A stretch of DNA of 31,267 bases from CAZSNT01 sp964607765. Its GTDB lineage: Bacteria > Verrucomicrobiota > Lentisphaeria > Oligosphaerales > JABHEG01. Position numbers and translations under genes: made by a program. Each line of letters begins with the position of its first letter. Positions within the stretch are counted from its first letter, which is position 1. The stretch spans positions 1-31,267 of the forward strand of contig CAZSNT010000125.1 in assembly GCA_964607765.1 (NCBI GenBank). The letters run 5' to 3'. The notes under the pieces are model-generated. The model was not told where the DNA came from and did not search any database. It worked only from the letters and a program-made list of their open reading frames with translations. Shown here piece after piece: positions 16,431-25,400 of the stretch.

Positions 16431-17897
16431 ATGACCAAACCGAACATCCTGATCTTCATGACCGACCAGCAGCGGGCCTGCTCGGTGCTGCCGAATGACC
16501 CCTACAAGGCCATCACCCCGGTGCTGGACACGTTCCGCCAAGACGCCGTCACGTTCAGCCGCGCATTCTGTCCGTCGCCGCACTGCTGCCCGTCGCGCGC
16601 CTCGTTCATGACCGGCCTCATGCCCACCCAGCACGGCGTGTGGCATAACGTCAACGTCACCAACGCCATCACTCGTGGCCTGAAGGAGCATGTGCGCCCG
16701 TGGAGCGTAGATATGAAAGAGGCCGGCTACCGGCTGCTCTTCACCGGCAAATGGCATGTCAGCAACCATCAACCGGCCACCGACTACGGCTGGAACGACG
16801 GACCTGTCGATCACCCCGTACCGACGCCGGAAGAGCAGGAGGAGCGGGCACGACGGCAGGAGATGAAACGCCTGCGAGCGCGTGCCGTCGGGGATGCCGG
16901 GACGTCACGCGGGAGAGGACAGATCCTGCGTCACGGCTACGTGCCCTACACCCACTACGGGACGAACGAGAACCCGTTCAACGACCAGCATGTCGTCAAT
17001 GAAGCCCTGAATGTCCTCGACGGACTGGACGGCGAGGAGCCGTGGTGCCTCTACGCGGGGACTCTTGGCCCCCACGACCCATACATCCCGCCCAAGCGGT
17101 TCCTGGACCTGTACGAGGGCATGGAGTTCCCGCTGCCCGATACCTTCGACGATCCCATGGACGACAAGCCGGCGCTCTACCGCCGTACCCGCGACCGCTT
17201 CAACCAGCTGACCCGCGACGAGCACAAGGAGGCGATCAAGCACTACCTGGCCTTCTGCAGTTACGAGGACTGGCTCTTCGGCCTGCTCATCGACAAGCTC
17301 AAAGAACGGGACGAATACGAAGACACAGTCATCCTCTACGTCTCCGACCACGGGGACTATCTGGGCGATCACGGGCTCTGGTGCAAAGGCCTGCCCTCCT
17401 TCCTCAGCAACTACCACGTCCCCGCGGTAATGAAAATGCCCGGCGGAGCAGCGGGTACGGTCCGTGACGAGTTTGTCTCCCTCTGCGACTTCGGCCCGAC
17501 CTTCCTGGAGGTGGCCGGCATCGAGAGCCCGACCGAGCTCGCCGGCCAAAGCCTCCTCCCCCTCCTGACACCTGACACCCGACACCTGACACCTCCCTGG
17601 CGCCAGGCGCTCTTCTTCCAGACCAACGGGAACGAGACCTACGGTATCCAGCGCTCCATCGTCACCGACAAGTGGCGTTTCGTCTACAACGGCTACGATT
17701 ACGACGAGTTGTATGATCTGGAATCCGATCCCGGTCAGATGATCAATCTGGCTGCGGACCCCGCATACGACGAGGTCAAGAAGGAGATGTATCGACGCAT
17801 CTGGGCGTTCGGCTTCGCACACGAGGAGCAGGTCATCAACGAGTACATCATGACCGCCATGGCCGACTATGGGCCAGGCGTGGCGATCGAGAGTTAA
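16431..17897 (+). CDS. cytoplasmic sulfatase (CCPSR)
   Basis: This 488-residue S1-type sulfatase begins directly with the catalytic fold (MTKPNILIFMTDQQR), so it has no signal peptide and probably works on imported, partly degraded oligosaccharides. The formylglycine motif is C52-C-P-S-R56 followed by ASFMTGLMPTQHGVW, and VSDHGDYLGDHGLW is the second metal site. A heptamer array is translated as part of LTPDTRHLTPP just before WRQ. The family resembles heparan N-sulfatase, choline-sulfatase and related enzymes, and I cannot name the substrate. The start follows a 44-bp spacer after oxidoreductase 3 containing AGGAAG. The next sulfatase starts 6 bases after its stop. Confidence 0.92.
   Translation: MTKPNILIFMTDQQRACSVLPNDPYKAITPVLDTFRQDAVTFSRAFCPSPHCCPSRASFMTGLMPTQHGVWHNVNVTNAITRGLKEHVRPWSVDMKEAGYRLLFTGKWHVSNHQPATDYGWNDGPVDHPVPTPEEQEERARRQEMKRLRARAVGDAGTSRGRGQILRHGYVPYTHYGTNENPFNDQHVVNEALNVLDGLDGEEPWCLYAGTLGPHDPYIPPKRFLDLYEGMEFPLPDTFDDPMDDKPALYRRTRDRFNQLTRDEHKEAIKHYLAFCSYEDWLFGLLIDKLKERDEYEDTVILYVSDHGDYLGDHGLWCKGLPSFLSNYHVPAVMKMPGGAAGTVRDEFVSLCDFGPTFLEVAGIESPTELAGQSLLPLLTPDTRHLTPPWRQALFFQTNGNETYGIQRSIVTDKWRFVYNGYDYDELYDLESDPGQMINLAADPAYDEVKKEMYRRIWAFGFAHEEQVINEYIMTAMADYGPGVAIES
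17565..17592. repeat. four-unit heptamer array inside a sulfatase gene
   Basis: CTGACAC, CTGACAC, CCGACAC and CTGACAC lie in the coding sequence, read as ...LLTPDTRHLTPPW.... They sit at the same place in the protein (after the SL-LPL strand, before WR) as the GACTCGC array in the sulfatase at 4148. Confidence 0.9.
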
Positions 17898-17903
17898 CAG
17901 ACC

Positions 17904-19352
17904 ATGAGCCACACTTCATTCCTGCTATCAGCCGCAATCATGGCATTGAGCGCGTCCGTGGTCACGGCCCGGCCCAACATCCTCTTCATCGCGGTCGACG
18001 ACATGCGCCCGGAGATGGCCTGCTACGGTGCGGAGTCCGCAATCACGCCCAACATCGACCGCCTGGCTGCGCAGGGCATGCGCTTCGACCGCGCCTACGT
18101 CTGCTATCCGCTCTGCAACCCCTCGCGCACGGCTCTGATCTCGGGGCAGCGTGTGGCGCCGTTCTGTCTGCCGCCGGAAGCGGGGAAGAGCTATGCGAAC
18201 GTACTCAAACTGACCGACCCGCTGCCGAAGACGCTGAAGAACGGCGGCTACTACACCGCGGTCTACGGCAAGTTCTATCACGGCCGCGCCGGGCTTTACG
18301 ACGTCAGCCACTGGGACGTGCCCGGGCCGATGCGGGTCGATGGCGTCAAGGAATGGTCGCCGAGGATCGCCAAGGCCATTGTGGCGTCCGGCGGCCGCAA
18401 GGATCATCTCCGGATGTACCTCGACGAGCAGGGCAAGGAGGCGGGCGCCGCGTTGATCTGGGCCGCACTCGACGGGCCGGACACGATGCTGAGCGACGGC
18501 CTGACCGCGAAGAAGACGATCGAGGTCATCAAGAACCGCCCCAAGGGCAAGCCGTTCTTCATTGCCGCGGGCTTCATCCGTCCGCACCTGCCCTGGATCG
18601 CGCCGAAGACGTATTTCGACATGTACCCGGAAGACGTCGGGGAGCTGGCCGTCACTCCACCTGGTCGGCGCACGCTGCAGACTGGTGACAGCAAGCGCGG
18701 CGGCCCGACCGGGAACGGGTTGTGGAACGAAGGCGTATCGGACGCGCAGGCGCGGATGCTGATCCGGGCCTACCTGGCGTCAGCCACCTACGCAGACGCG
18801 CAGATCGGCAAGCTCCTGGCCACGCTCGAGGCCGAGGGGTTGAGCGACAACACGATCGTTGTAGTCTGGGGTGATCACGGCTATCACCTGACCGAGCACG
18901 GGCTCTGGCGCAAGAACTCGCCGTGGCACATAGCATTGCGCTGCCCGCTGATCATTAAGGCCCCGGGCATGGCCGCCGGCAAGAGCACCGACGCCGTGGT
19001 CGAGAGCGTGGACGTCTATCCAACCCTCGTTGAGCTCACCGGCGTGCCCGTCGCCAGCGGCATGCGCCTCGACGGCGAGAGCCTCGTGCCTTTGCTGAAG
19101 GACCCGACCACAAAGATCCCCGGCGAAGCCCTCGTCGCCGCCCGCGGCGTGCACGGACTGGTGACCGACCGCTATCGCTTCATGATGTCGAAGCACACCG
19201 GCTACACCGAGCTCTACGATCTCAAAGAGGATCCCGGCGAATGGCACAACCTGGCGGACGCCCCGGCGCATCAGGCGAGAATCGCCACGTTCAAGAAGAA
19301 GGTCCTCGCCGGCTGGCGCTGGAACGAGGCCCTGTTCGATCGCTGGCATTGA
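17904..19352 (+). CDS. iduronate-2-sulfatase-like exported sulfatase, copy 1
   Basis: This is a 482-residue protein with a signal peptide (MSHTSFLLSAAIMALSASVVTA) immediately followed by RPNILFIAVDDMRPEMACYG. That DDMRPE segment and the motif C71-N-P-S-R75 within YPLCNPSRTALISGQR are typical of bacterial iduronate-2-sulfatase-like enzymes. WGDHGYHLTEHGLWRKNS is the second metal site and fits the same group. The real substrate need not be iduronate; a 2-sulfated hexose or uronate is plausible. It is the close paralogue of the gene at 27281, most residues being identical by eye, so a recent duplication is likely. It closes the tight gene run; a repeat-filled spacer follows. Confidence 0.92.
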   Translation: MSHTSFLLSAAIMALSASVVTARPNILFIAVDDMRPEMACYGAESAITPNIDRLAAQGMRFDRAYVCYPLCNPSRTALISGQRVAPFCLPPEAGKSYANVLKLTDPLPKTLKNGGYYTAVYGKFYHGRAGLYDVSHWDVPGPMRVDGVKEWSPRIAKAIVASGGRKDHLRMYLDEQGKEAGAALIWAALDGPDTMLSDGLTAKKTIEVIKNRPKGKPFFIAAGFIRPHLPWIAPKTYFDMYPEDVGELAVTPPGRRTLQTGDSKRGGPTGNGLWNEGVSDAQARMLIRAYLASATYADAQIGKLLATLEAEGLSDNTIVVVWGDHGYHLTEHGLWRKNSPWHIALRCPLIIKAPGMAAGKSTDAVVESVDVYPTLVELTGVPVASGMRLDGESLVPLLKDPTTKIPGEALVAARGVHGLVTDRYRFMMSKHTGYTELYDLKEDPGEWHNLADAPAHQARIATFKKKVLAGWRWNEALFDRWH

Positions 19353-19468
19353 GGAGGGACAAGAAAGATCCCGAGTCGATGATGGACGAGGATACTCCAC
19401 TCCGCAATGGAGAATGACCAATGAGGAGTCAATGTCGTTGAGTTAAGGAGTTGGTCGCCATCCCGGAA

Positions 19469-19547
19469 GATTAGGGTGAAAGATGAGGGCAGAAGATTAG
19501 GGTCGGAACACCTTGATCTTTCGCCTTAATCTTTCGCCCTAATCTCC
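19469..19547. repeat. inverted pair of 13-mer arrays, long imperfect hairpin
   Basis: Left arm: three 13-mers in register (GATTAGGGTGAAA, GATGAGGGCAGAA, GATTAGGGTCGGA, 19469-19507). Right arm: TTGATCTTTCGCC, TTAATCTTTCGCC, CTAATCTCC (19513-19547), reverse complements of the same unit. The outer 16 bp pair with a single G-U, and the inner part is imperfect. The rest of this 253-bp spacer (19353-19468) shows AATGA/TCAATG-rich sequence and no gene. The hairpin could act as a transcript end or mRNA stabiliser, but no U-tract follows. Confidence 0.75.
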
Positions 19548-19559
19548 AAGGGCCGCTTA

Positions 19560-19576
19560 ATTCAATGACATTGAAT
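19560..19576. promoter_or_regulatory. 17-bp perfect palindrome before the GH78 gene
   Basis: ATTCAATGACATTGAAT has two perfect 8-bp arms around one base. It is flanked by the 10-bp direct repeat AAGGGCCGCT at 19548-19557 and 19586-19595. A degraded relative, TCAATGTCGTTGA, lies at 19429-19441. It is a candidate operator 30 bp upstream of the start at 19606, but it may equally belong to the repeat family in this spacer. Confidence 0.45.
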
Positions 19577-19605
19577 GAGGAGTGGAAGGGCCGCTAAGGA
19601 GAGCA

Positions 19606-22467
19606 ATGGAACTCAACGCCAAATGGATCTGGCTGAGCCAAGCCGAGTCCCTCCCCTACAACCAAACGATCGTTGCCCGCAAGTCGTTCGAGCTTACTGA
19701 GTTTGACGCCGGCGTGTTGCGGATTGCCGCCGACAGCTTCTATCGACTCTACGTCAACGGCGTCTGGATCGGCGATGGTCCCTGCCGGTCTTGGGCCGAC
19801 CATTTCCGCTACGACGAACTGGACGTCACGTCCGCGCTGCGCGAAGGCGAGAATGAGATCCGGGTGATCGCCAATTTCTTCGGGGTCGGAGTGATGACCC
19901 GTCAAGTGCGCGAGCCTGGACTGCTGGCTCAGTTGGACGTGAGACGGGACGGGCAGTCCAGCACAGCCGCGGCAACCGACGAGACGTGGCAGGTCGCGGT
20001 GGCGAAGGCCTGGATCTCGAACACCGTGAAGGCGAACCTGAACATGGAAGCCCACGAGCAGGTCGACGCGCGTCTGAGCGAGGATCTTTCCTTCGGCAGC
20101 GCGCGCGTGCTGTACGATGCGACAAGTGGGCCGTGGCGGGATCTGCAACCGCGCGATGTCGCGCTCATGACCAAGAATCCCTTCCCGCTCAAGGCCTTCC
20201 ACTCAGCCACCATCGTGACGGCCGAAGGACTGCGGTACTGTCTCCCCGCCACGCGCCTGACCCATCCCGGGGTGATCGAGACAAATGCCAAGACGAGCAT
20301 GTTCTGCGGCATGGCAACGCTCCTGGTGCTGGACGAAGAAACCAGCGTTCACATCCAGACGCAGGGCTTTCGTGCCGCCTCCGGCACCGGGTTCCGCGTC
20401 TCCGTCGACGGCGCCGTCAATGCAGCAGGGCACTACACGCTGGCGCCGGGCAGACACCTGGTTCTCGCCTTCACCGACGGCAAGCCGGACCATCACGGCA
20501 AGGAGAAAGTCCTGCAGTTCGTCAGCCCGGAGCCACAGGACATGGTCCTGGAGAACCCGCTCGACGCAACGCACGAGAACCCGTGGTGTTTCATCGCCTT
20601 CGACGAGTTCTCGTACGCCAAGGACGACCTGGAGTTCTTCATCGGTCATCACCATGAGCGGGACCCCGAGATCAGGCGGGCCATCCACGGCTACCTCGCG
20701 GAAACCGACCGTCTGCTCGCGTGCGTCGCCGACGCCGACTCGTTCCAGTCCGAACTGGGCGGCCGCGCCATCTGCATGCCCACAGACGCGATGTTCTGCC
20801 GGGACACGCATTGGCGGTTCCCGTCCCGGAACGTCGTCGGCCCGGCCAACGAACTGGTCGAGACGCCGGAAGCGCTGATGGCGGACGACGAGACGGTCAC
20901 GGTCGTGCATCCGTCGCCCGACGGCGATGTGGAGCTCTGCTACGACCTGGGTGAACAGAATTGCGGCTACTACGACTTCGAGCTGACCGCCGAAGCAGGG
21001 GTCGAGTTCGACATCGCCGGCATCGAGTACATCTTCCCTGACGGCTCCCTGCACCACACGGGCTACTACAAGAACTCGCTCCACTACGTGACCAGAGAAG
21101 GCCCGAACCGGTTCACGTCACTGAAACGGCGTTCGGGGCGATTCCTCTTCATCACGCTGCGCGGGGCCACCGCCCCCGTGAGAATCCGGCATCTGAACCT
21201 GATCGAGTCCACCTATCCCGTCGAGCCTATCGGGTCATTCTCCTGCAGCGACGAACGTCTGGACCGGATCTGGGAGATCTCCGCACGCACGCTCAAGCTG
21301 TGCATGGAGGACACCTTCACCGACTGCCCGCTCTACGAACAGACTCTCTGGGTGGGCGACGCGCGCAACGAAGCGCTCTTTGCCTTCCCGGTGTTCGGCG
21401 CTGCGGACATCGCAAAACGGTGCATTCGGCTGGCCGCGCAGATGCCCGACAGCAGCCCGTTGGTCGCCTGCCAGTGTCCCAACGACTGGTTCGTGCACCT
21501 GCCTGCCTGGTCCTTCCTCTGGGGCATCTCGGTCTGGGACTACTACTGGTATTCGGGCGACGCGGCGTTCGTGAAGGAGATCTTCCCGGCGGTCATCGAC
21601 AACCTGCGCGGCGGCGAGAGCCTGCTGAACGGCGACGATCTGTTCAGCGGGCCGTTCTGGAACATGTTCGACTGGTCCGGTGCGGACCAGGACCAGGACA
21701 CGGTCCTGCACAACACCATGTTCATGATCGGCGCCATCGATGCAGCCCTGAAATGCGCCGACGTGATCGGTGAGCAGCACCATGATGCGTGGCTGTGCGG
21801 ACTCCGCAAACGGCTCGTTGACGCCGTCAACCGACTCTGGGACGACGACAAACAGGCCTACCCGGACTCGATCCACGACGACGGTTCCATCAGCGACTCC
21901 ACCTGTCAGCACACCAGCTTCCTGTCGATCCTCTACGACATCGTCGAGGCGAAGAACTACGAGTCGGCGCTGAACAACGTCCTCAGCCCGCCCCCGGGCA
22001 TGGTCGACATCGGCTCGCCCTTCGCGTTCCTCTACCTCTACGAGACACTCGAGAAGGTCGGTCGTGACGATGCCATCGTCGACGCGATCTACGATGGCTA
22101 CCTGCCCATGCTCGAGCGCGGGGAAACGACCGTGACCGAACGGCTTGGCGACCATCATCGCAGCCGATGCCACGCGTGGTCGTCATCGCCCTGCTACTTC
22201 CTGAACCGGATCATCCTCGGCATCCACCAGACGGAGGCAGGCGGCCGGTCATTCGAGATCAGCCCCAAGCTGTGCAACGGGATCACGCATGCGGAAGGCG
22301 CAGTCGCGACGTCGTTCGGGCCGGTGCATGTCAAATGGCGCCTGGAGGAGAGCGATCTGCGTGTGCAGGTTGAGGCACCGGCGGAAGTGCGTGCCGTCTT
22401 CAGGGACAACCCAAGCCACGCGGGGCTGGCCCTGACGTGTGAAGGCGCCACTGTGGGACGGACCTGA
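19606..22467 (+). CDS. GH78 alpha-L-rhamnosidase-like, cytoplasmic
   Basis: This is a 953-residue protein without a signal peptide. The ATG at 19606 is favoured by AAGGAG at 19596-19601. The N-terminal region (AKWIW...ARKSFEL...FYRLYVNGVWIGDGPCRSW) is the usual GH78 beta-sandwich. The (alpha/alpha)6 catalytic barrel begins after SFSCSDERLDRIWEIS. Its acidic residues D573, E578 (DCPLYEQ) and D585 (WVGDARNE), then E845 (TVTERLGD), have nearly the same spacing as the active-site acids of Bacillus RhaB as I recall them, supporting an inverting rhamnosidase. The C-terminal beta domain ends the protein. It probably takes terminal L-rhamnose off imported oligosaccharides. Its stop overlaps the next start (TGATG). 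Confidence 0.87.
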   Translation: MELNAKWIWLSQAESLPYNQTIVARKSFELTEFDAGVLRIAADSFYRLYVNGVWIGDGPCRSWADHFRYDELDVTSALREGENEIRVIANFFGVGVMTRQVREPGLLAQLDVRRDGQSSTAAATDETWQVAVAKAWISNTVKANLNMEAHEQVDARLSEDLSFGSARVLYDATSGPWRDLQPRDVALMTKNPFPLKAFHSATIVTAEGLRYCLPATRLTHPGVIETNAKTSMFCGMATLLVLDEETSVHIQTQGFRAASGTGFRVSVDGAVNAAGHYTLAPGRHLVLAFTDGKPDHHGKEKVLQFVSPEPQDMVLENPLDATHENPWCFIAFDEFSYAKDDLEFFIGHHHERDPEIRRAIHGYLAETDRLLACVADADSFQSELGGRAICMPTDAMFCRDTHWRFPSRNVVGPANELVETPEALMADDETVTVVHPSPDGDVELCYDLGEQNCGYYDFELTAEAGVEFDIAGIEYIFPDGSLHHTGYYKNSLHYVTREGPNRFTSLKRRSGRFLFITLRGATAPVRIRHLNLIESTYPVEPIGSFSCSDERLDRIWEISARTLKLCMEDTFTDCPLYEQTLWVGDARNEALFAFPVFGAADIAKRCIRLAAQMPDSSPLVACQCPNDWFVHLPAWSFLWGISVWDYYWYSGDAAFVKEIFPAVIDNLRGGESLLNGDDLFSGPFWNMFDWSGADQDQDTVLHNTMFMIGAIDAALKCADVIGEQHHDAWLCGLRKRLVDAVNRLWDDDKQAYPDSIHDDGSISDSTCQHTSFLSILYDIVEAKNYESALNNVLSPPPGMVDIGSPFAFLYLYETLEKVGRDDAIVDAIYDGYLPMLERGETTVTERLGDHHRSRCHAWSSSPCYFLNRIILGIHQTEAGGRSFEISPKLCNGITHAEGAVATSFGPVHVKWRLEESDLRVQVEAPAEVRAVFRDNPSHAGLALTCEGATVGRT

Positions 22468-25400
22468 TGAGATATGCCGAGCTGATTCTGGTGTGTGTGA
22501 TAACCGCATTTGCGGCCAATTCCGAAGGTGCTGGAACGATGAGACAGTTCAGAGTCGCAGACTATGGCGCGGTGGGGGATGGCAGAACAGATGACCGCCC
22601 CGCGATCCAACGCGCCTTCGACGCGGCAAAGGAAGCCGGCGGCCCGGTCAAGGTCGTGTTCGAGGAGAAGCCGTATCTCCTGGGCAACAACCCCGGAGCG
22701 TGGCACACCTTCGTGCTCGAGGGCTTCAGCGGCCTCACCATCGAGGGCAACGGCGCGACGCTGGTCTGTGCCGACGCGAACCTGGCACTCCACTTCAACG
22801 GCGGCAGGAACATCACGGTGCGCGGATTGACGCTTGACGTCACCGCGCCGCGCGTCACCCAGGGCGAAGTCGTTGCCATCGACCCGAGCGGGACCATGGA
22901 CGTGAAGCTGATGGCCGGCTATCCCGAGCCGCCGGTCGAGGCGTTTCTGGAGGCGAACAACCATCGGGCCTGGGGCGGCGGCGGCCGGCACATGATCGTC
23001 TTTGAGAACGGCGGCGCGGCGCGGAACACGACGATGAAGGGCGATCACCTCTACATCAGGAACATCACCCGCGTTTCGAATGGTGTCTTCCGCTTCTTTG
23101 TCCACGATGATTACATGCGCATCTTTCCCGATGTGGCTGTGGGCAACTGGGTAAGCTACGGCCTCAACAAGTCGAACCTGACCGCAGCAGTCAAGGCCGC
23201 CAAGGACAAGTCCGCCAGCATCTACGCCCAGATCGCGGCGGATCGGGTCGAGAACATCACCTTCGAGGACATCAGCATCTACGGGTCGCTCAACGGCGGC
23301 ATCCGCGTGTCCGACATGCCCGGCGATGTCATCCTCCGCAACGTCGACATTGTCCGCAAGCCCGGTACCCGGAACCTGCTTTCCACCTGTTCCGACGCCC
23401 TGCACCTGATGAACATCCGCGGCCGGGTGGTCATGGAAGACTGTGAGATCGAGGCCGCCGGTGACGACTGCCTGAACCTGGGTGCGCAGCGCGAGAACGT
23501 CGTTGCAGTGGACGCGGCGGACAGCAGGATCGTGACGTTGCGGAGTACTGATCACCGCTATTACTACTACACGATTCAGAAGGGCGATCGCCTGCAGTTC
23601 CTGGACACGGTCGAGAAGAAGGTGTTGGGCGTGCGGATCGTGACCGGGGTCGTCTTCGATCCCCGACGACTCACGCATACGGTGACCCTCGGACGAGGCG
23701 TCCCGGGGCTTGTCGCGGGCAAGACGCAGGTCATGCACCTGGGGCAGAACACGCGGTCGACGGTGATCCGCAACAACACAGTCACCCCGTACATGCGCAA
23801 CGCCCTTCTGGCCCGGGCCCGGAACATGACCATCACAGGCAACAAGCTGGATTGCTCCCGCGGCGGTGTGCTCGGCCTGAACCTGAGTTTCGCCTCCGGG
23901 CAGGACGACGCGCGCCTCCGGAATGTCCGCGTCACCGGTAACACCTTCATCTGTCCGGACAATCTGAGCCTCGTCGCATGGCGACCTTACCGCGACAGGA
24001 ACGGCGCGCCGGACACACGGGACATCGCGGTTACGGGCAATGTTTTTGAGACTGCCAAGAAGAACGGGATACGAGTCGGGGGCGTAGACGGTCTGCTCTG
24101 GAAAGGCAACCGGATCATGCGCGAGGGCAAACTCGTCGACGATCCCGGCAACCTGATGTCTGTCAGCGACTGCACCATGACCGAAGACGACGCCAGGGAG
24201 TTCCGCGTTGCCGACTTCGGCGCGGTGGGCGACGGCGAGACCGACGACGGGCCCGCCATCCGCAAAGCGCTGGAGGCGGCAGTGGCGGCCGGGCCCGGTG
24301 CGCGGTTGGCCTTCGAGAACCGGCGCTATCGCCTGGGCAAGGCCAAGGTCGATTACCACATCCCGCTCAAAGGCGTGAAGGGACTCACCATCGAAGGCAA
24401 CGGTGCTGAGCTCATCAACAACCCGTGGAACAACCTGGTCCTGCTTGACGAGTGCGAGGATGTCACGGTGCGCGGGTTCGTCGTGGACTGCGACCCGCTG
24501 CCCTTTACCCAGGGCACGATCACCGAGGTCGACACCGAGGCGGGTGCGTTCCTGCTCAGGATCCACGACGGTTACGACAACCCGCTGGAGGTCTACCAAC
24601 GCATCGGCAAGGCCAAGCCCAACTGGGGCTGGGGTGTTTGCATTGATCCCGTGGCGCGTAAGCGCAAGCCCGAAGCGATCATGCACCTGTTCATGGACGA
24701 CGTGACCACCACCGAGACGGGCTTGCTGCGCGTGCAACTGACCGACAGCTACCGGAAACATGCTAGTGAGCTCGCGGCCGGCGACCGGTTCGTTATCACC
24801 ATGAAATACGGCGGGCACGGTGCGAGCTTCGCCGTCAAGCGCAGCCGCAACTGCCGACTGGAGGACAACACCATCTACACGGTCAAGTACGGTATGACCC
24901 ACTCCTTCAGCGACAACCGCGGCCGCATCCACGCAAAGGCCGTGAGGATCACGTTCAGGCCCGGCACGGACCGGCTGATATCTACGCCGAAGGACGGGTT
25001 CCACTGCAAACACAACGCGCTCGGTCCGATCATCAAGGACGGGCTCTACGAGGGCATGCTGGACGATGCGATCAACATCTCGGTCTGTCCGTACTGGGTA
25101 CGCGAGGACCTTGGCGACAACCGGTACCTGATCGCCGAAGTCGCGTTCTCGCCACGCGCCGGCGACACGCTCATGGCCTACACGCCGCGGCCGGGGACCA
25201 TGACGGACGGGCTGGTCGTGCAGGCCGTTGAGCCGCAGCCGACACCGAAACGCATGCGCGGCAAGTGGAACATCATCACCTTGAACAAGCCGATCCCCGG
25301 GCTGGGCCTGCACCGTGGCGGCAATCTGTTCCCCGGGGGGCGGGACAAGCTGGTCTTCACCGGGCTCTACAACATCGACGCGTCCGGCAAGGACTACATC

